The notes: generated by a model not told the origin, from the letters alone. Shown: positions 44,284-52,780, counted from the stretch's first letter. The stretch: 64,000 bases of DNA from Comamonadaceae bacterium ALPHA2B (GCA_005503065.1 SCOE01000018.1:42180-106179); one strand, 5' to 3'. Program-made: numbers and translations.

Positions 44284-44492
44284 AGGAGAACGGGCGACGC
44301 CACAGGCGGCGCCCTACCGAAGGCGCAAACTCCCATAAACGCTCAGGTCCGCTCGATGCACGCGATGCACGGGCCCGTACTGCAAGCCATCGTCAGAGCC
44401 GTCTGGAGAGCCATCCCGCCCAGGGATGCACCGAAGGAGCAAGCCCGCTGCGGGTGCAGCGGGTGAATCTCTCAGGTACCGAGGACAGGGGG
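44284..44492 (+). ncRNA. Tandem glycine riboswitch
   Basis: Two aptamers in series. The first runs from ggagaacgggcg through ccgaaggcgcaaac to ctcaggtcc (44284-44349). The second runs from ggagagccatcccg through ccgaaggagcaagcccg to ctctcaggtaccgaggacag (44404-44489). The ccgaagg-gcaa and ctcaggt blocks are the conserved glycine-binding core. Normally such switches turn on glycine cleavage genes; here the gene below is a DadA-type oxidase 98 bases later. Confidence 0.92.
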
Positions 44493-44519
44493 AGCGGCAA
44501 CTTGAACCGTCGGTTCGGG

Positions 44520-44585
44520 TTGCTATCTTTTCAATAGCTGCTCCCGCCCGCCGTTCAAGCGCTGCAACCTCAAAAGGTTCAAGAA
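44520..44585 (+). repeat. Dispersed palindromic repeat A, copy 5
   Basis: ttgctatcttttcaatagc, tgctcccgcccg, caagcgctgcaacctc and ggttcaagaa. It lies between the riboswitch and the dadA start, so it is part of the leader. Confidence 0.7.
44566..44579 (+). promoter_or_regulatory. Hairpin over the dadA ribosome-binding site
   Basis: aacct-caaa-aggtt: a 5-bp stem whose right arm covers AAAAGG, the Shine-Dalgarno sequence 9 bases before the ATG. It could be the translational control element of the riboswitch, by pairing exchange with upstream RNA. Confidence 0.5.
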
Positions 44586-44586
44586 A

Positions 44587-45894
44587 ATGCGCGTGATCGT
44601 CCTCGGCGCCGGCCTGCTCGGCACCACCTCCGCCTACTTCCTCTCCCAGCTCGGCCACGACGTGACCGTGATCGACCGCCAGGCCACGCCGGGCGCCGAG
44701 ACCAGCTTCGCCAACGGCGGGCAGATCTCGGTGAGCCATGCCGAGCCCTGGGCCAACCCGAGTGCGCCCCTGAAGGTGCTGCAGTGGCTGGGCAAGGAAG
44801 ATGCGCCCCTGCTCTTCCGGCTGCGGCCCGACCTGCGCCAGTGGCTGTGGGGCCTGTCGTTCCTGCGGGAATGCACGCCGGCGCGCACGCGCCACAACAT
44901 CGAGCAGATCGTGCGCCTGGGCACCTACAGCCGCGACACGCTGCAGCAGTTGCGCCGCGACACCGGCATCGACTACGACCAGCGCACGCAGGGCATCCTG
45001 CACTTCTACACGACGCAGAAGGAGTTCGATGCCGCCCTCGCGCCGGCCGAACAGATGCGCCAACTCGGCTGCGAGCGCCGCGTGATCTCGGCCGACGAGG
45101 CCGTGGCACTCGAGCCGGCGCTGGCGCACATCCGCCCGCAACTGGCCGGCGCCACCTACACGGCAGAGGACGAGTCGGGCGACGCCAACCGCTTCACGCG
45201 CGAACTGGCGAAGCGCGCCGAGGCGGCAGGCGTGCACTTCCGGATGGGCCACACGATCACCGCGCTGCGCGAGGTGGGCGGGCGCATCGACCACGTCGAG
45301 GTGACCGACACCGAGGGCCGCTTCCAGCGCCTGTCGGCCGACGCCTTCGTGCTGGCGATGGGGTCGTTCAGCCCGATGCTGGCCGCGCCGCTGGGCGTGC
45401 GGCTGCCGATCTATCCGGCCAAGGGCTACTCCGTGACGATGCCGGTGAGGGACGCGTCGAAGGCGCACCAGGTCTCGCTGACGGACGACGAGTTCAAGCT
45501 GGTGTTCTCGCGACTGACCGGGCCGAACGGCGATCGGCTTCGCATCGCCGGGACGGCCGAGCTCAATGGCTACGACCGCGACCTCAATGCGGTGCGCTGC
45601 GAGGCGATCGTGCGACGCGTGGAGCAACTGTTCCCCGGCGCGGGCGACACCACGCAGGCGCAGTTCTGGACCGGGCTGCGACCGGCGACACCGAGCAACG
45701 TGCCGATCATCGGGCGCAGCAAGGTGCCGAACCTGTTCCTCAACACGGGCCACGGCACGCTGGGCTGGACGCATGCCTGCGGTTCGGGCAAGTCGATCGC
45801 GCGCATCGTGACGGGGCTGGCGCCGGAGGTGGACTTCGCGTTCCAAGGCGTGGTGAAAGGCTCGGCGGCGGTCGTGCGGCCTGTGGTGGCCTGA
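44587..45894 (+). CDS. dadA: D-amino acid dehydrogenase family FAD oxidoreductase under glycine riboswitch control
   Basis: 435 residues. FAD motif VIVLGAGLLGTTSAYFLSQLGHDVTVID at 3-30; ETSFANGGQISVSHAEPWANP and the C-terminal WTGLRPATPSNVPIIG, TGHGTLGWTHACGSG are the DadA signature. DadA oxidises D-amino acids and passes electrons to the respiratory chain at the inner membrane. The glycine riboswitch above implies a glycine-linked substrate or product, so it may act on glycine or on D-alanine/sarcosine-like compounds. Family call is firm; the substrate is open. Confidence 0.9.
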   Translation: MRVIVLGAGLLGTTSAYFLSQLGHDVTVIDRQATPGAETSFANGGQISVSHAEPWANPSAPLKVLQWLGKEDAPLLFRLRPDLRQWLWGLSFLRECTPARTRHNIEQIVRLGTYSRDTLQQLRRDTGIDYDQRTQGILHFYTTQKEFDAALAPAEQMRQLGCERRVISADEAVALEPALAHIRPQLAGATYTAEDESGDANRFTRELAKRAEAAGVHFRMGHTITALREVGGRIDHVEVTDTEGRFQRLSADAFVLAMGSFSPMLAAPLGVRLPIYPAKGYSVTMPVRDASKAHQVSLTDDEFKLVFSRLTGPNGDRLRIAGTAELNGYDRDLNAVRCEAIVRRVEQLFPGAGDTTQAQFWTGLRPATPSNVPIIGRSKVPNLFLNTGHGTLGWTHACGSGKSIARIVTGLAPEVDFAFQGVVKGSAAVVRPVVA

Positions 45895-45905
45895 TCGTCA
45901 CGTTT

Positions 45906-45960
45906 GTGACGACTTTGGGCGCAGCGCCCGGCTGGCTTGCGCTGGCGGGCGATTGCACTT
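45906..45960 (+). repeat. Direct repeat, left copy (right copy 46353-46407)
   Basis: Both copies start gtgacga and end cgattgcactt, are 55 bases long and match at about two thirds of positions by eye (37 of 55). They frame most of the gene-free stretch. Confidence 0.55.
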
Positions 45961-46001
45961 CGGTTTTTTTTGCCCCCTGTCCTCTGAGTCGTCCTGCCCC
46001 A

Positions 46002-46063
46002 CCCGTTCGGGCTGAGCCATCGAAGCCCTGCGCAGCGCTTCGACAAGCTCCACGCGAACGGGG
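46002..46063. repeat. Repeat family C, inverted pair
   Basis: cccgttcgggctgagcc...tcgaagc followed by its imperfect inverse gcgcttcgacaagctc...gcgaacggg. The same motif recurs at 62477-62502. Similar REP-like sequences are widespread in proteobacteria. Confidence 0.75.
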
Positions 46064-46352
46064 ATGGGGCATTGAAAAAAGGCAGGCCAGTGCAGCGCAG
46101 CGGTTCAGGGCGGTGGTCGTGGGCCTGCGGGCGCAGGCGCCATTCGCGGCGCCGTGCAGTGCCGAAAGCACGTCGATGGACAGCGAGCACACAGCACGCA
46201 CAGCAAGCCGGTCAGCGCGAGCCAGCGCCGGAGAACGCAGGCCCGCGGCCGCCGCCAGCGCCCCGGCCCGCGGTGCCGGCAGATCCACCAACAGCGCCGG
46301 AATCAGCCCACATCAGGAGCCCAAAACAGACAACAGGAAGAAAGTAACGAAC

Positions 46353-46407
46353 GTGACGATTTCGGCCGCAACGCAGACACAGCAAGCGCTACAGCCCGAT
46401 TGCACTT
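46353..46407 (+). repeat. Direct repeat, right copy (left copy 45906-45960)
   Basis: See left copy. This copy overlaps a partial repeat A, so its 3' half may derive from that family. Confidence 0.5.
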
Positions 46408-46409
46408 TT
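46382..46409 (+). repeat. Dispersed palindromic repeat A, partial copy 6
   Basis: gcaagcgctacagcccgatt and gcactttt: only the right half (core arm and tail) of the element. Confidence 0.5.
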
Positions 46410-46500
46410 CCGATTTCCGACCTGCCTCGACCTTGTCATCACCCACTCACCGCAAGCGCCTATCGTCGGCGTCTCGACCGCTCCATCCCTTCCCACACCC

Positions 46501-47106
46501 ATGGCCACTCCCCGTGAACCCGTCGACCTTGCCAAGGCCTACCGCCTGCTCAACCACGGCCCCACCGTGCTGGTCAGTGCCGCCGCCGACGGCCGCCGCA
46601 ACCTCATGGCCGCGGCCTGGGCAATGCCGCTGGACTTCTCGCCGCCCAAGGTGGCGGTGGTGCTCGACAAGGCCACCTACACACGCCGCCTCATCGAAGC
46701 CAGCGGCCAGTTCGTGCTGCAGGTGCCGGTGCGCGCGCAGATCGATCTGGTCAACGCCCTGGGCAGCGTCTCGGGCTCCGACGAAGAAGCGCTGGGCGGG
46801 CGCGACAAGTTCGACGCCTTCGGCCTCGCCACCTTCGCCGGCAGCGCCACCGGCGTGCCGCTGCTCGAAGGCTGCGCGGCGTGGCTCGAATGCCGGCTGC
46901 TGCCCGAGCCGCCGATCCAGCAGCGGTACGACCTGTTCCTCGGCGAAGTGATCGCCGCACAGGCCGACCCGCGCGTCTTCAGCAATGGACGCTGGCACTT
47001 CGACGGCCACGACGACCTGCGCACGCTGCACCACGTGGCCGGCGGGCACTTCATCGTGGACGGCGAGGCCATCGACGCCCGGCCGCTGGCGCCGCGTCTG
47101 CGCTGA
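46501..47106 (+). CDS. Flavin reductase family (FMN-binding split barrel) protein
   Basis: 201 residues. HGPTVLVSAAADGRRNLMAAAWAMPLDFSPPKVAVVLDKATYTRRLI is the typical flavin reductase-like start, followed by GSVSGSDEEALGGRDKFDAFGL and LLEGCAAWLECRL. Binds FMN and probably reduces it or a bound substrate; no partner oxygenase is adjacent. Start is near the transcript start expected; no strong Shine-Dalgarno sequence is seen. Confidence 0.88.
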   Translation: MATPREPVDLAKAYRLLNHGPTVLVSAAADGRRNLMAAAWAMPLDFSPPKVAVVLDKATYTRRLIEASGQFVLQVPVRAQIDLVNALGSVSGSDEEALGGRDKFDAFGLATFAGSATGVPLLEGCAAWLECRLLPEPPIQQRYDLFLGEVIAAQADPRVFSNGRWHFDGHDDLRTLHHVAGGHFIVDGEAIDARPLAPRLR

Positions 47107-47112
47107 CGCGTT

Positions 47113-47583
47113 TCAGGCCGGTGCCACCTCGGCACTGCGGCGCCGCCACAGCGCCAGCACCATCACCGCCACCACCGCCAGGTTGGCCGCCAGCAGCACC
47201 GCATGCAGCGCATCGGCATGGCGCAGCAGGCCGGCCAGCTCGAAGGGTACGTAGATCGCGCCGCTGGCCGCGCTGAGCCACTCGGCCCAGGCGCGGTTGC
47301 GCAACAGGCCATACGCCTCCACCAGCCGCAACGCGCCGTAGGCGAAGGCGCCCAGCGCCAGCAGCCCGAGCCGCGAATCCTGCAGGTGCTGCGCGAAGTC
47401 GAGGAACACGTGCGGATAGTGCGCCGCCGGGTTCAGGTGCAGGTGGTGCACCAGCCGCACGGCCAGCCCGTGCAGGTCGCCGTGCAGCAGCGTCAGCAGG
47501 CCCGAGGCCGCCGCCAGCGCCAGCACGCCCTTGAACGCCTCGAACAGGGCGACGGTGCGAAGGGCGGCGGTGGGCGTGCGCAT
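47113..47583 (-). CDS. DUF2127 membrane protein
   Basis: 156 residues with about four helices. LRTVALFEAFKGVLALAAASGLLTLLH start, GALRLVEAYGLLRNRAWAEWLSAASGAIYVPFEL middle: the DUF2127 pattern. Function unknown. Convergent with the flavin reductase gene, six bases apart. Confidence 0.85.
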   Translation of the reverse strand: MRTPTAALRTVALFEAFKGVLALAAASGLLTLLHGDLHGLAVRLVHHLHLNPAAHYPHVFLDFAQHLQDSRLGLLALGAFAYGALRLVEAYGLLRNRAWAEWLSAASGAIYVPFELAGLLRHADALHAVLLAANLAVVAVMVLALWRRRSAEVAPA

Positions 47584-47679
47584 GGCGCCATCTTCGCAGG
47601 ACGCAAGGCGTCCGGCGGCAGGCCGTGCGCGACGGCGGGCGTCGGAGGCCAGGCGCTCTTGCGCCCAACCGAAGCGTGC

Positions 47680-48303
47680 TCAGCCGTGCGGCCAGGCCGC
47701 GAACGCGGGCAGCGCCTCGGCCTGCGCCGAATGCGCGGCCTGCAGCGGGAAGTCGCCCGGCGCCACCACGCCGGGCAGCAGGACCTGCGTGAAGTGCCAG
47801 ACAACGGCGATCGTCAGCCCCGCCTGGCCGATCGGCTGGCCGCCTGCGGCAGCGGGCAGCGCGGCGCGGCGCATCTCGGCCTCGATCGCTTCCCACGCGG
47901 CCAGCACCTGGCCGTGCACCCGCTCGGCCCACGGCGCATGGCGCTTGTCGGCCGGGCGCAGCTCGCGCTCGTACACGAGCTGCACCGCCTTCTCGCAGGC
48001 CGCCAGGGCGAGGCCCGTGAGCCGCAACGCCCGCACCCGCTCGGCCGGCGCCGCCGGCCACAGGCTGCGCGCCGGCCCGGCCAGGTCCTCGGCGTGCTGC
48101 AGGATCAGGCTGGAATCCATCAGCGCCGTGCCATCGTCCAGCACCAGCGTCGGCGCCTTGACCACCGGGTTGAAGCGGCGGAATTCGTCGACCTGGCGAA
48201 AGACCGAGATGGGCCGCGATTCGAAGGCCAGTCCCAGCAGTTGCAGCGAGATGGCCGTGCGCCGCACGAAGGGCGAGTCGAGCATGCCGATGAGTTGCAT
48301 CAT
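47680..48303 (-). CDS. Glutathione S-transferase family protein
   Basis: 207 residues. Thioredoxin-like N-terminal domain MQLIGMLDSPFVRRTAISLQLLGLAFE with a serine in the SPF active-site motif, VVKAPTLVLDDG containing the cis-proline region, and DSSLILQHAEDL. Helical C-terminal domain. Cytoplasmic; substrate unknown. Divergent from the LysR gene. Confidence 0.9.
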   Translation of the reverse strand: MMQLIGMLDSPFVRRTAISLQLLGLAFESRPISVFRQVDEFRRFNPVVKAPTLVLDDGTALMDSSLILQHAEDLAGPARSLWPAAPAERVRALRLTGLALAACEKAVQLVYERELRPADKRHAPWAERVHGQVLAAWEAIEAEMRRAALPAAAGGQPIGQAGLTIAVVWHFTQVLLPGVVAPGDFPLQAAHSAQAEALPAFAAWPHG

Positions 48304-48318
48304 TTCAGTTCTTCTTTC

Positions 48319-48345
48319 CTGGCTGCATGCGCGTTGGCATGCCAG
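48319..48345. promoter_or_regulatory. Imperfect dyad between the GST and LysR genes
   Basis: ctggctgcatgc-gcgtt-ggcatgccag, an imperfect inverted repeat in the 114-base divergent region. A candidate LysR-binding site. Confidence 0.4.
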
Positions 48346-48417
48346 GATCGCAATCTATTCCTTGCTGAAGCTGGCGACCATCGACTTGTTCTGCCCGAAT
48401 GCGTTAGAAAACCTGAC

Positions 48418-49332
48418 ATGACATCGCCGCCGCCCGACGCCCCCACGCCCACCGACCTGCCGCCCCTGCAGGCGCTGCGCTGCTTCGAGGCCGTGGCGCG
48501 GCTGGGCAGCGTCACGCGCGCGGCCGAGGCGCTGCACGTCACCCACTCGGCCGTCAGCCAGCAAGTGAAGCAATTGGAGGAATTGCTCGGCCTCTCGCTC
48601 TTCGAGCGCGCGGGACGCGGACTGCGCCTGTCGGAGAACGGCCGCCTGTACGCGATGCAGGTGCGCGCCGCGCTGCGGGGCATCGGCGAGGCCACGCGTG
48701 CGCTGCGCGTGCGTCCGCGCGCCGGCGAACTGGTCGTGGCGGTGGTGCCGTCCTTCGGCCTGCACTGGCTGCTGCCGCGCCTGCCGCACTTCCTGGCCGT
48801 CCACCCCGAACACCGCGTGCGCCTGCAGGCCAGCCTGGAGGTGCAGGACCTGCGGCAGGGCGCGGCGCACGTGGCCATCCGCATGGGCCAGGGCCCGTGG
48901 GAGGGGCTGGCGCAGCAGCACCTCTTCGACGACGAACTGCTCGCGGTCGCATCGCCGCGCCTGAACGGCGGCGCCCTGCCCCGCACGCCGGCCGAGGTGC
49001 TCGCGTGCACGCCCATCCGCTCGGCAGAACCCTGGGCGCCCTGGTGCCAGGCCGCGGGCCTGCCAGAGCCGCCACCCGCACGCGGCGGCCTGTGGATCAA
49101 CGACTCCAACCTCTCGCTGGAAGCAGCACGCCTGGGCCAGGGCGTGGCGCTGGAGCGGCGCAGCGTCGCCGATGCGCTGCTGCGCCGCGGCGAGCTGGTG
49201 GCGCTGACCGACATCCGCGTGCCCTATGCGTACCCCTACTGGCTGGTGTGGCCCGAAGGCAGTGCCAGCACGCAGCGCGAGGACTTCGCGCGCTGGCTCG
49301 AGGCCGAGGTCGCGGCGTACCGGCGGGCCTAG
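48418..49332 (+). CDS. LysR-family transcriptional regulator (GcvA-like)
   Basis: 304 residues. HTH at about 18-77 (LQALRCFEAVARLGSVTRAAEALHVTHSAVSQQVKQLEELLG) followed by a substrate domain beginning LVVAVVPSFGLHWLLPRLPHFLAVHPEHRV, the GcvA/AmpR-type pattern. Divergent from the GST gene, which it may control together with itself. Confidence 0.9.
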   Translation: MTSPPPDAPTPTDLPPLQALRCFEAVARLGSVTRAAEALHVTHSAVSQQVKQLEELLGLSLFERAGRGLRLSENGRLYAMQVRAALRGIGEATRALRVRPRAGELVVAVVPSFGLHWLLPRLPHFLAVHPEHRVRLQASLEVQDLRQGAAHVAIRMGQGPWEGLAQQHLFDDELLAVASPRLNGGALPRTPAEVLACTPIRSAEPWAPWCQAAGLPEPPPARGGLWINDSNLSLEAARLGQGVALERRSVADALLRRGELVALTDIRVPYAYPYWLVWPEGSASTQREDFARWLEAEVAAYRRA

Positions 49333-50029
49333 GCGTCGTCGCCCAGGCGCACCTCGATGCGCAGCGGCGCGGCCGGGGCGCCCAGTTGCTCGCGCATCCA
49401 TTTCTGCGCGAATTCGCGGACCGTCTGCTCGGCCATCGGGGCCTGCGCGCGCAGGTACTCGGTGCGCCCGGCGCGGCGTTCCAGCTCGGGGCCGAGGTGG
49501 CGCATCAGCAGCGCCTGGTTGGCGGCGCCGTCGGGCGCCAGCAGGCCGCCCTTCTCGCTGCGGAATTCGGCCTGGGCCAGGTCGACGGCCGGCGGCAGCA
49601 GCGGCTGCGGTGCGGGCACGCTGAGCACATAGCCCTCGCCGGCCGGGCGCAGCGTCCAGGTCTCGGCCAGCGGATGCGGTAGGTGTAGTGCACCGGCGCG
49701 CGTATGGTGCCGAGGCGATGGCCGAGCCATTCGCAGTCGCGCCACAGGCAGGTGTACGACGAGCGCCAGCCGAATTCCTCCACCTTCACCAGCGTCGACA
49801 CCTCCAGATGCCCGCCGGGCGTGCGCAGCACCAGGACCTGGGTCGGGTCGAGCACCGGCACGGCCTGCTGCGAGCGCCCGAGAAGCATGCGCAGCGGTCC
49901 AAACCAGCCGAACGTCGCGCCTGCCAGGAGCACCGCGAGCAGCACGAGGGCCGAAGCCGCCAAGACCCACGAGCGGCGCGCGCCGGTGCGCGCAACCTGT
50001 GGCGACGATGGGGGACCGGCCCCGGCCAT
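49329..50029 (-). pseudogene. Frameshifted membrane-anchored protein gene
   Basis: The first part (50029 down to about 49674) encodes MAGAGPPSS, a membrane helix (SWVLAASALVLLAVLLAGATFGWFG) and a domain ending APVHYTYRI. The continuation PLAETWTLRPAGEGYVLSVPAPQ to VRLGDDA is in another frame, down to 49329. Adding one C at atccg near 49672-49675 restores a single 234-residue frame. Both halves keep normal codon use. The family is not recognised. Either a real recent frameshift or a base-calling error; its end overlaps the LysR stop by 4 bases. Confidence 0.75.
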
Positions 50030-50045
50030 GGCGTCCGCCTCGTGC

Positions 50046-51332
50046 TCAGTCGGTGGTGAACACCGTCAGCACGCCCGTGTAGCCATAGAGGTGGTGCCGC
50101 GCGATCTCGCCACCGGCGAAGAAGCCGGCCAGCGGCACGTCGCCCAACGCGTGGCGCAGGATCTGCAGCTCGGCATGGGGCGCGCCGAAATGGGCGCCGC
50201 CGCGGCCCACGCAGCTCACGTAGATGGCGCCGGCAATGCGCCGTGCCGGGTGCGGTGCGGCCTCGGCCTCGCCGGCGGCCACGGCCTGGGCCACCGCCAG
50301 CGTCTGCTCCTCGGGCTCGAGTTCCTCGCGGATCTCGGCGCAGATGCGCATCAGGTCGGCGCGCGCCGCCGTGGCGTTGCGGCGGCACAGGCTCATGCGC
50401 ATGCCGACCTCGACCTGGTCGGCGATGGCGATGCCGCGGCGGTTGGGGTCCAGGCCGATGATGTGGCGCACCAGCACGTCGGCGCCCAGGTCGCCGGTGC
50501 GCCGGCGGCCGTCCGCACCGGCGGCCACCAGGCCGACCAGCGTGGCGCGCACCGCGTCGATGGCCTCCTGCGGTTCCTCCAGCGAGACCTTCAGCGTGTC
50601 GAGCAGCCAGTCCAGCGCCGGCTGCTGGCCCACGCGCAGGACGAGGTTGCCGTCGGCCTCGGTGATCTCGCGCTCGGGCGAGATCGGCTGGCAGCCCTGG
50701 GTGACGCGCGAGACGAGCCGCACCTGCGGCCCGAAGGCCACACCCGACAGGCCGCCGCGGAACACGCCGCTGGCCGCGCCCTGCCCGCGGATGGTGCCGT
50801 TGCCGCCGATCGCGAATTGCAGCGCGCCCCGGCGGCCGGACGACAGGCCGCCGAAGAGATAGCCGGTGTCGGTGCGCCCCGCCACCTCGGCGATCAGCTC
50901 GGGCAGCTCGGGCGTCTCGCCGTCGGCATGGACCAGCGCCGTGTGCGCGCGGAAGTGCTGGTTCGGCCCGTTGGCACCGTCGCCGTCGGCCACGGCCAGC
51001 GGCGCGACGCCCGAGAACACGCGGTACTGGTCGGCCGGCAGCGCGCACAGCAGCACGCTGATCGCCGGCTCGTCGACGTATTCGACGTTGTTGGCCACGA
51101 TGCCCAGGCCCACGGTGCCGGCCCAGTCGGTGACCTCGGGCAGCTCGGCGCCGAAATGCTCGAGGATGTCCTGCGCCTCGGCGGCGTAGTGGTCGGTGAT
51201 GTAGAGCAGGCCCAGCGTGGGTGCCGACTCGTGGTCGGGCAGCGCCATCTGCGCGCGCAGTTGCGCGAGCACCAGGCCGGCGGCCATGCGCCATTGCGGA
51301 TGGGTGGCGTGGCCGGAGGGAAAGAGCTTCAT
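50046..51332 (-). CDS. FIST-domain sensory protein
   Basis: 428 residues with FIST N (about 30-235) and FIST C (about 240-410) domains, proposed to bind small ligands such as amino acids. PTLGLLYITDHYAAEAQDIL, TDWAGTVGLGIVANNVEYVDEPA, GYLFGGLSS and C-terminal GFFAGGEIARHHLYGYTGVLTVF fit the family. No kinase, GGDEF or chemoreceptor domain is attached and none is encoded nearby, so its output partner is unknown. It lies between PhaM and the frameshifted gene. Confidence 0.9.
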   Translation of the reverse strand: MKLFPSGHATHPQWRMAAGLVLAQLRAQMALPDHESAPTLGLLYITDHYAAEAQDILEHFGAELPEVTDWAGTVGLGIVANNVEYVDEPAISVLLCALPADQYRVFSGVAPLAVADGDGANGPNQHFRAHTALVHADGETPELPELIAEVAGRTDTGYLFGGLSSGRRGALQFAIGGNGTIRGQGAASGVFRGGLSGVAFGPQVRLVSRVTQGCQPISPEREITEADGNLVLRVGQQPALDWLLDTLKVSLEEPQEAIDAVRATLVGLVAAGADGRRRTGDLGADVLVRHIIGLDPNRRGIAIADQVEVGMRMSLCRRNATAARADLMRICAEIREELEPEEQTLAVAQAVAAGEAEAAPHPARRIAGAIYVSCVGRGGAHFGAPHAELQILRHALGDVPLAGFFAGGEIARHHLYGYTGVLTVFTTD

Positions 51333-51384
51333 GCGGACTTTCTGGGACCGGCGGCGGGTGCACCGCCGCCGGCATCGTGTGAGA

Positions 51385-52155
51385 CTAGCCGCGCGTTCGG
51401 GACGCGGGGCGCTTCGTGGCCGCGGCGGCTTTCTTCGCCGGGGCCTTCCGGGCCGGCGCCTTGGCAGCGGCGGCCTTCTTGCGCGGTGCGGCCTTCCGGA
51501 CGGCGGGCTTGGGCTGGCGCGGCGTGGACGTGGGTGGCACGCCCGGCATTTTCAGCTGCGCCGCGTCCTGCAGCGCGTTGCTCGCGATCTGCTGGAACTG
51601 CTGCGTCAGCGCGTTCCACCATTGGAGCGGATCGATGACGCCCGGTGCCTCGCCGGCCGGCTTGTCCGCAGCGTCACCGGGGGCTTCGTTCTTCGACGCG
51701 CGGGCGGTCGCCGGAGCGGGCCCGACCGGCGGCGCGTCCTCGTCCTCCACCGGCTCCTCCTCGGCCACCGCAACGGGCGCCGGTGCAGGCGCGGCGGGCG
51801 CCGCCGCATCGCGGACCGCAGCGGCGGCGCTCGCGGTGGAGCGGGTGAAGGCATTGGCCAGGTCTTCCATGCGCACGTTCATGCCGCGCAGGGTGGACAG
51901 GGTCATCTTCTGCACCTCCAGCGCCTGGACGGTGGCCTTGAGCGCGTGCACGTTCTGCTCGAGCCAGTACTGCACGGTCTTCAGTTCGTTGATGCGCTTG
52001 TCGAGCTCTTCCACGCTGAGCGTGGGCGCGACCCAGTTCGACAGGCTGGGCAGCCCCGGCACCGTGCCGCTGGCCGCCGCGCCGGTGAGGCTCTTGAGGA
52101 AATCGAAGCCGGGCACGAGCTGGCTGAAGGCAAAAGGTTTGGCGGCTTCGGTCAT
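51385..52155 (-). CDS. phaM: PhaM-type polyhydroxyalkanoate granule regulator
   Basis: 256 residues. The N-terminal PhaM domain (FAFSQLVPGFDFLKSL, LPSLSNWVAPTLSVEELDKRINELKTVQYWLEQN) binds PHA synthase. A Pro/Ala-rich middle precedes a C-terminal Lys/Ala/Pro tail (KAPARKAPAKKAAAATKRPA) of histone H1 type that binds DNA. In Ralstonia PhaM activates PhaC and ties granules to the nucleoid. Confidence 0.92.
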   Translation of the reverse strand: MTEAAKPFAFSQLVPGFDFLKSLTGAAASGTVPGLPSLSNWVAPTLSVEELDKRINELKTVQYWLEQNVHALKATVQALEVQKMTLSTLRGMNVRMEDLANAFTRSTASAAAAVRDAAAPAAPAPAPVAVAEEEPVEDEDAPPVGPAPATARASKNEAPGDAADKPAGEAPGVIDPLQWWNALTQQFQQIASNALQDAAQLKMPGVPPTSTPRQPKPAVRKAAPRKKAAAAKAPARKAPAKKAAAATKRPASRTRG

Positions 52156-52273
52156 GGGGGTCTCCTGCGCTGTGGTTCTTGGAGCGGAACGGGTCGCGCC
52201 AGCTTAACCCGACTGTCGTGCGCCCGAGACCGTACATCCCCAGAGACAGCCCGCCCACGACACGCGCGCGCCC

Positions 52274-52753
52274 TCAGTGCTTGTGCGCCGCCATGCCGCC
52301 CGGCGCGCCGGCCTGCACGGGCACCTGCAGCGCCAGCGTGCTCTTCACGCCCTTCGCATCCTCGAAGGTGAGCGTGAGCGGGACGCTGCCGCCGGCCCGG
52401 ATGGGCTGCTGCAGGTCCATCAGCATGACGTGGTAGCCGCCGGGCTTGAGCTCGACGACCTGGCGTGCGGGCAGGTCGAGCGCGGGCACGCCGCGCATCT
52501 TCATGGTGTCGCCTTCCAGCTTCATCTCGTGCACCTCGGCCACGCCGGCCACGGGGGTGGCCACGCCGACCAGCTTCAGCGGCGTCTGCGCGGTGAGCTT
52601 CATGAACGCGCCCGTGCCGCTCTGGCCCGGCACCGCGGCGCGCACCCAGGCGCCGCTCGCCTCGACGGGTGCGGCAGTCTGGGAAAAAGCGGCTGCAGCG
52701 CCGATGCACAGGGCGCAGGCAGCTACGAATTTGATAGCAATCGAAGAGGTCAT
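52274..52753 (-). CDS. PCuAC copper chaperone
   Basis: 159 residues, periplasmic copper(I) chaperone. Signal peptide MTSSIAIKFVAACALCIGAAAAFSQ (about 25 residues), then the PCuAC domain with H-MKLEGDTMKMR and H-MLMD metal-binding patterns (EVHEMKLEGDTMKM, GGYHVMLMD) and a terminal HKH. The domain is nearly the same as the C-terminal half of the neighbouring YcnI fusion. Most of the signal peptide is encoded by repeat A. Last gene of the copper cluster. Confidence 0.95.
   Translation of the reverse strand: MTSSIAIKFVAACALCIGAAAAFSQTAAPVEASGAWVRAAVPGQSGTGAFMKLTAQTPLKLVGVATPVAGVAEVHEMKLEGDTMKMRGVPALDLPARQVVELKPGGYHVMLMDLQQPIRAGGSVPLTLTFEDAKGVKSTLALQVPVQAGAPGGMAAHKH
52681..52740 (-). repeat. Dispersed palindromic repeat A, copy 7 (encodes signal peptide)
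   Basis: Minus strand: ttgctatcaaattcgtagc, tgcctgcgccc, ggcgctgcagccgc and tttttccc. It overlaps codons ~5-24 of the PCuAC gene. Confidence 0.75.
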
Positions 52754-52780
52754 GAGGTGTTCTCGGGAAACGGAGGAGGA

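Larger units (their letters stand above)
45895..46500. other. Gene-free stretch with several repeats
   Basis: No convincing gene on either strand in these ~600 bases; open frames here lack codon bias and family similarity. It starts with a cgtcacgtttgtgacg palindrome just after the dadA stop and holds a ~55-base direct repeat pair (45906-45960 and 46353-46407), a large inverted repeat of family C (46002-46063), and a partial repeat A (46382-46409). A T8 run lies at 45964-45971. Confidence 0.6.

Noticed and set aside
45740..46291. Minus-strand 183-codon frame in the gap after dadA
   Set aside because: Runs through the inverted repeat and into the dadA 3' end; Ala/Arg-rich without domains or a ribosome-binding site.
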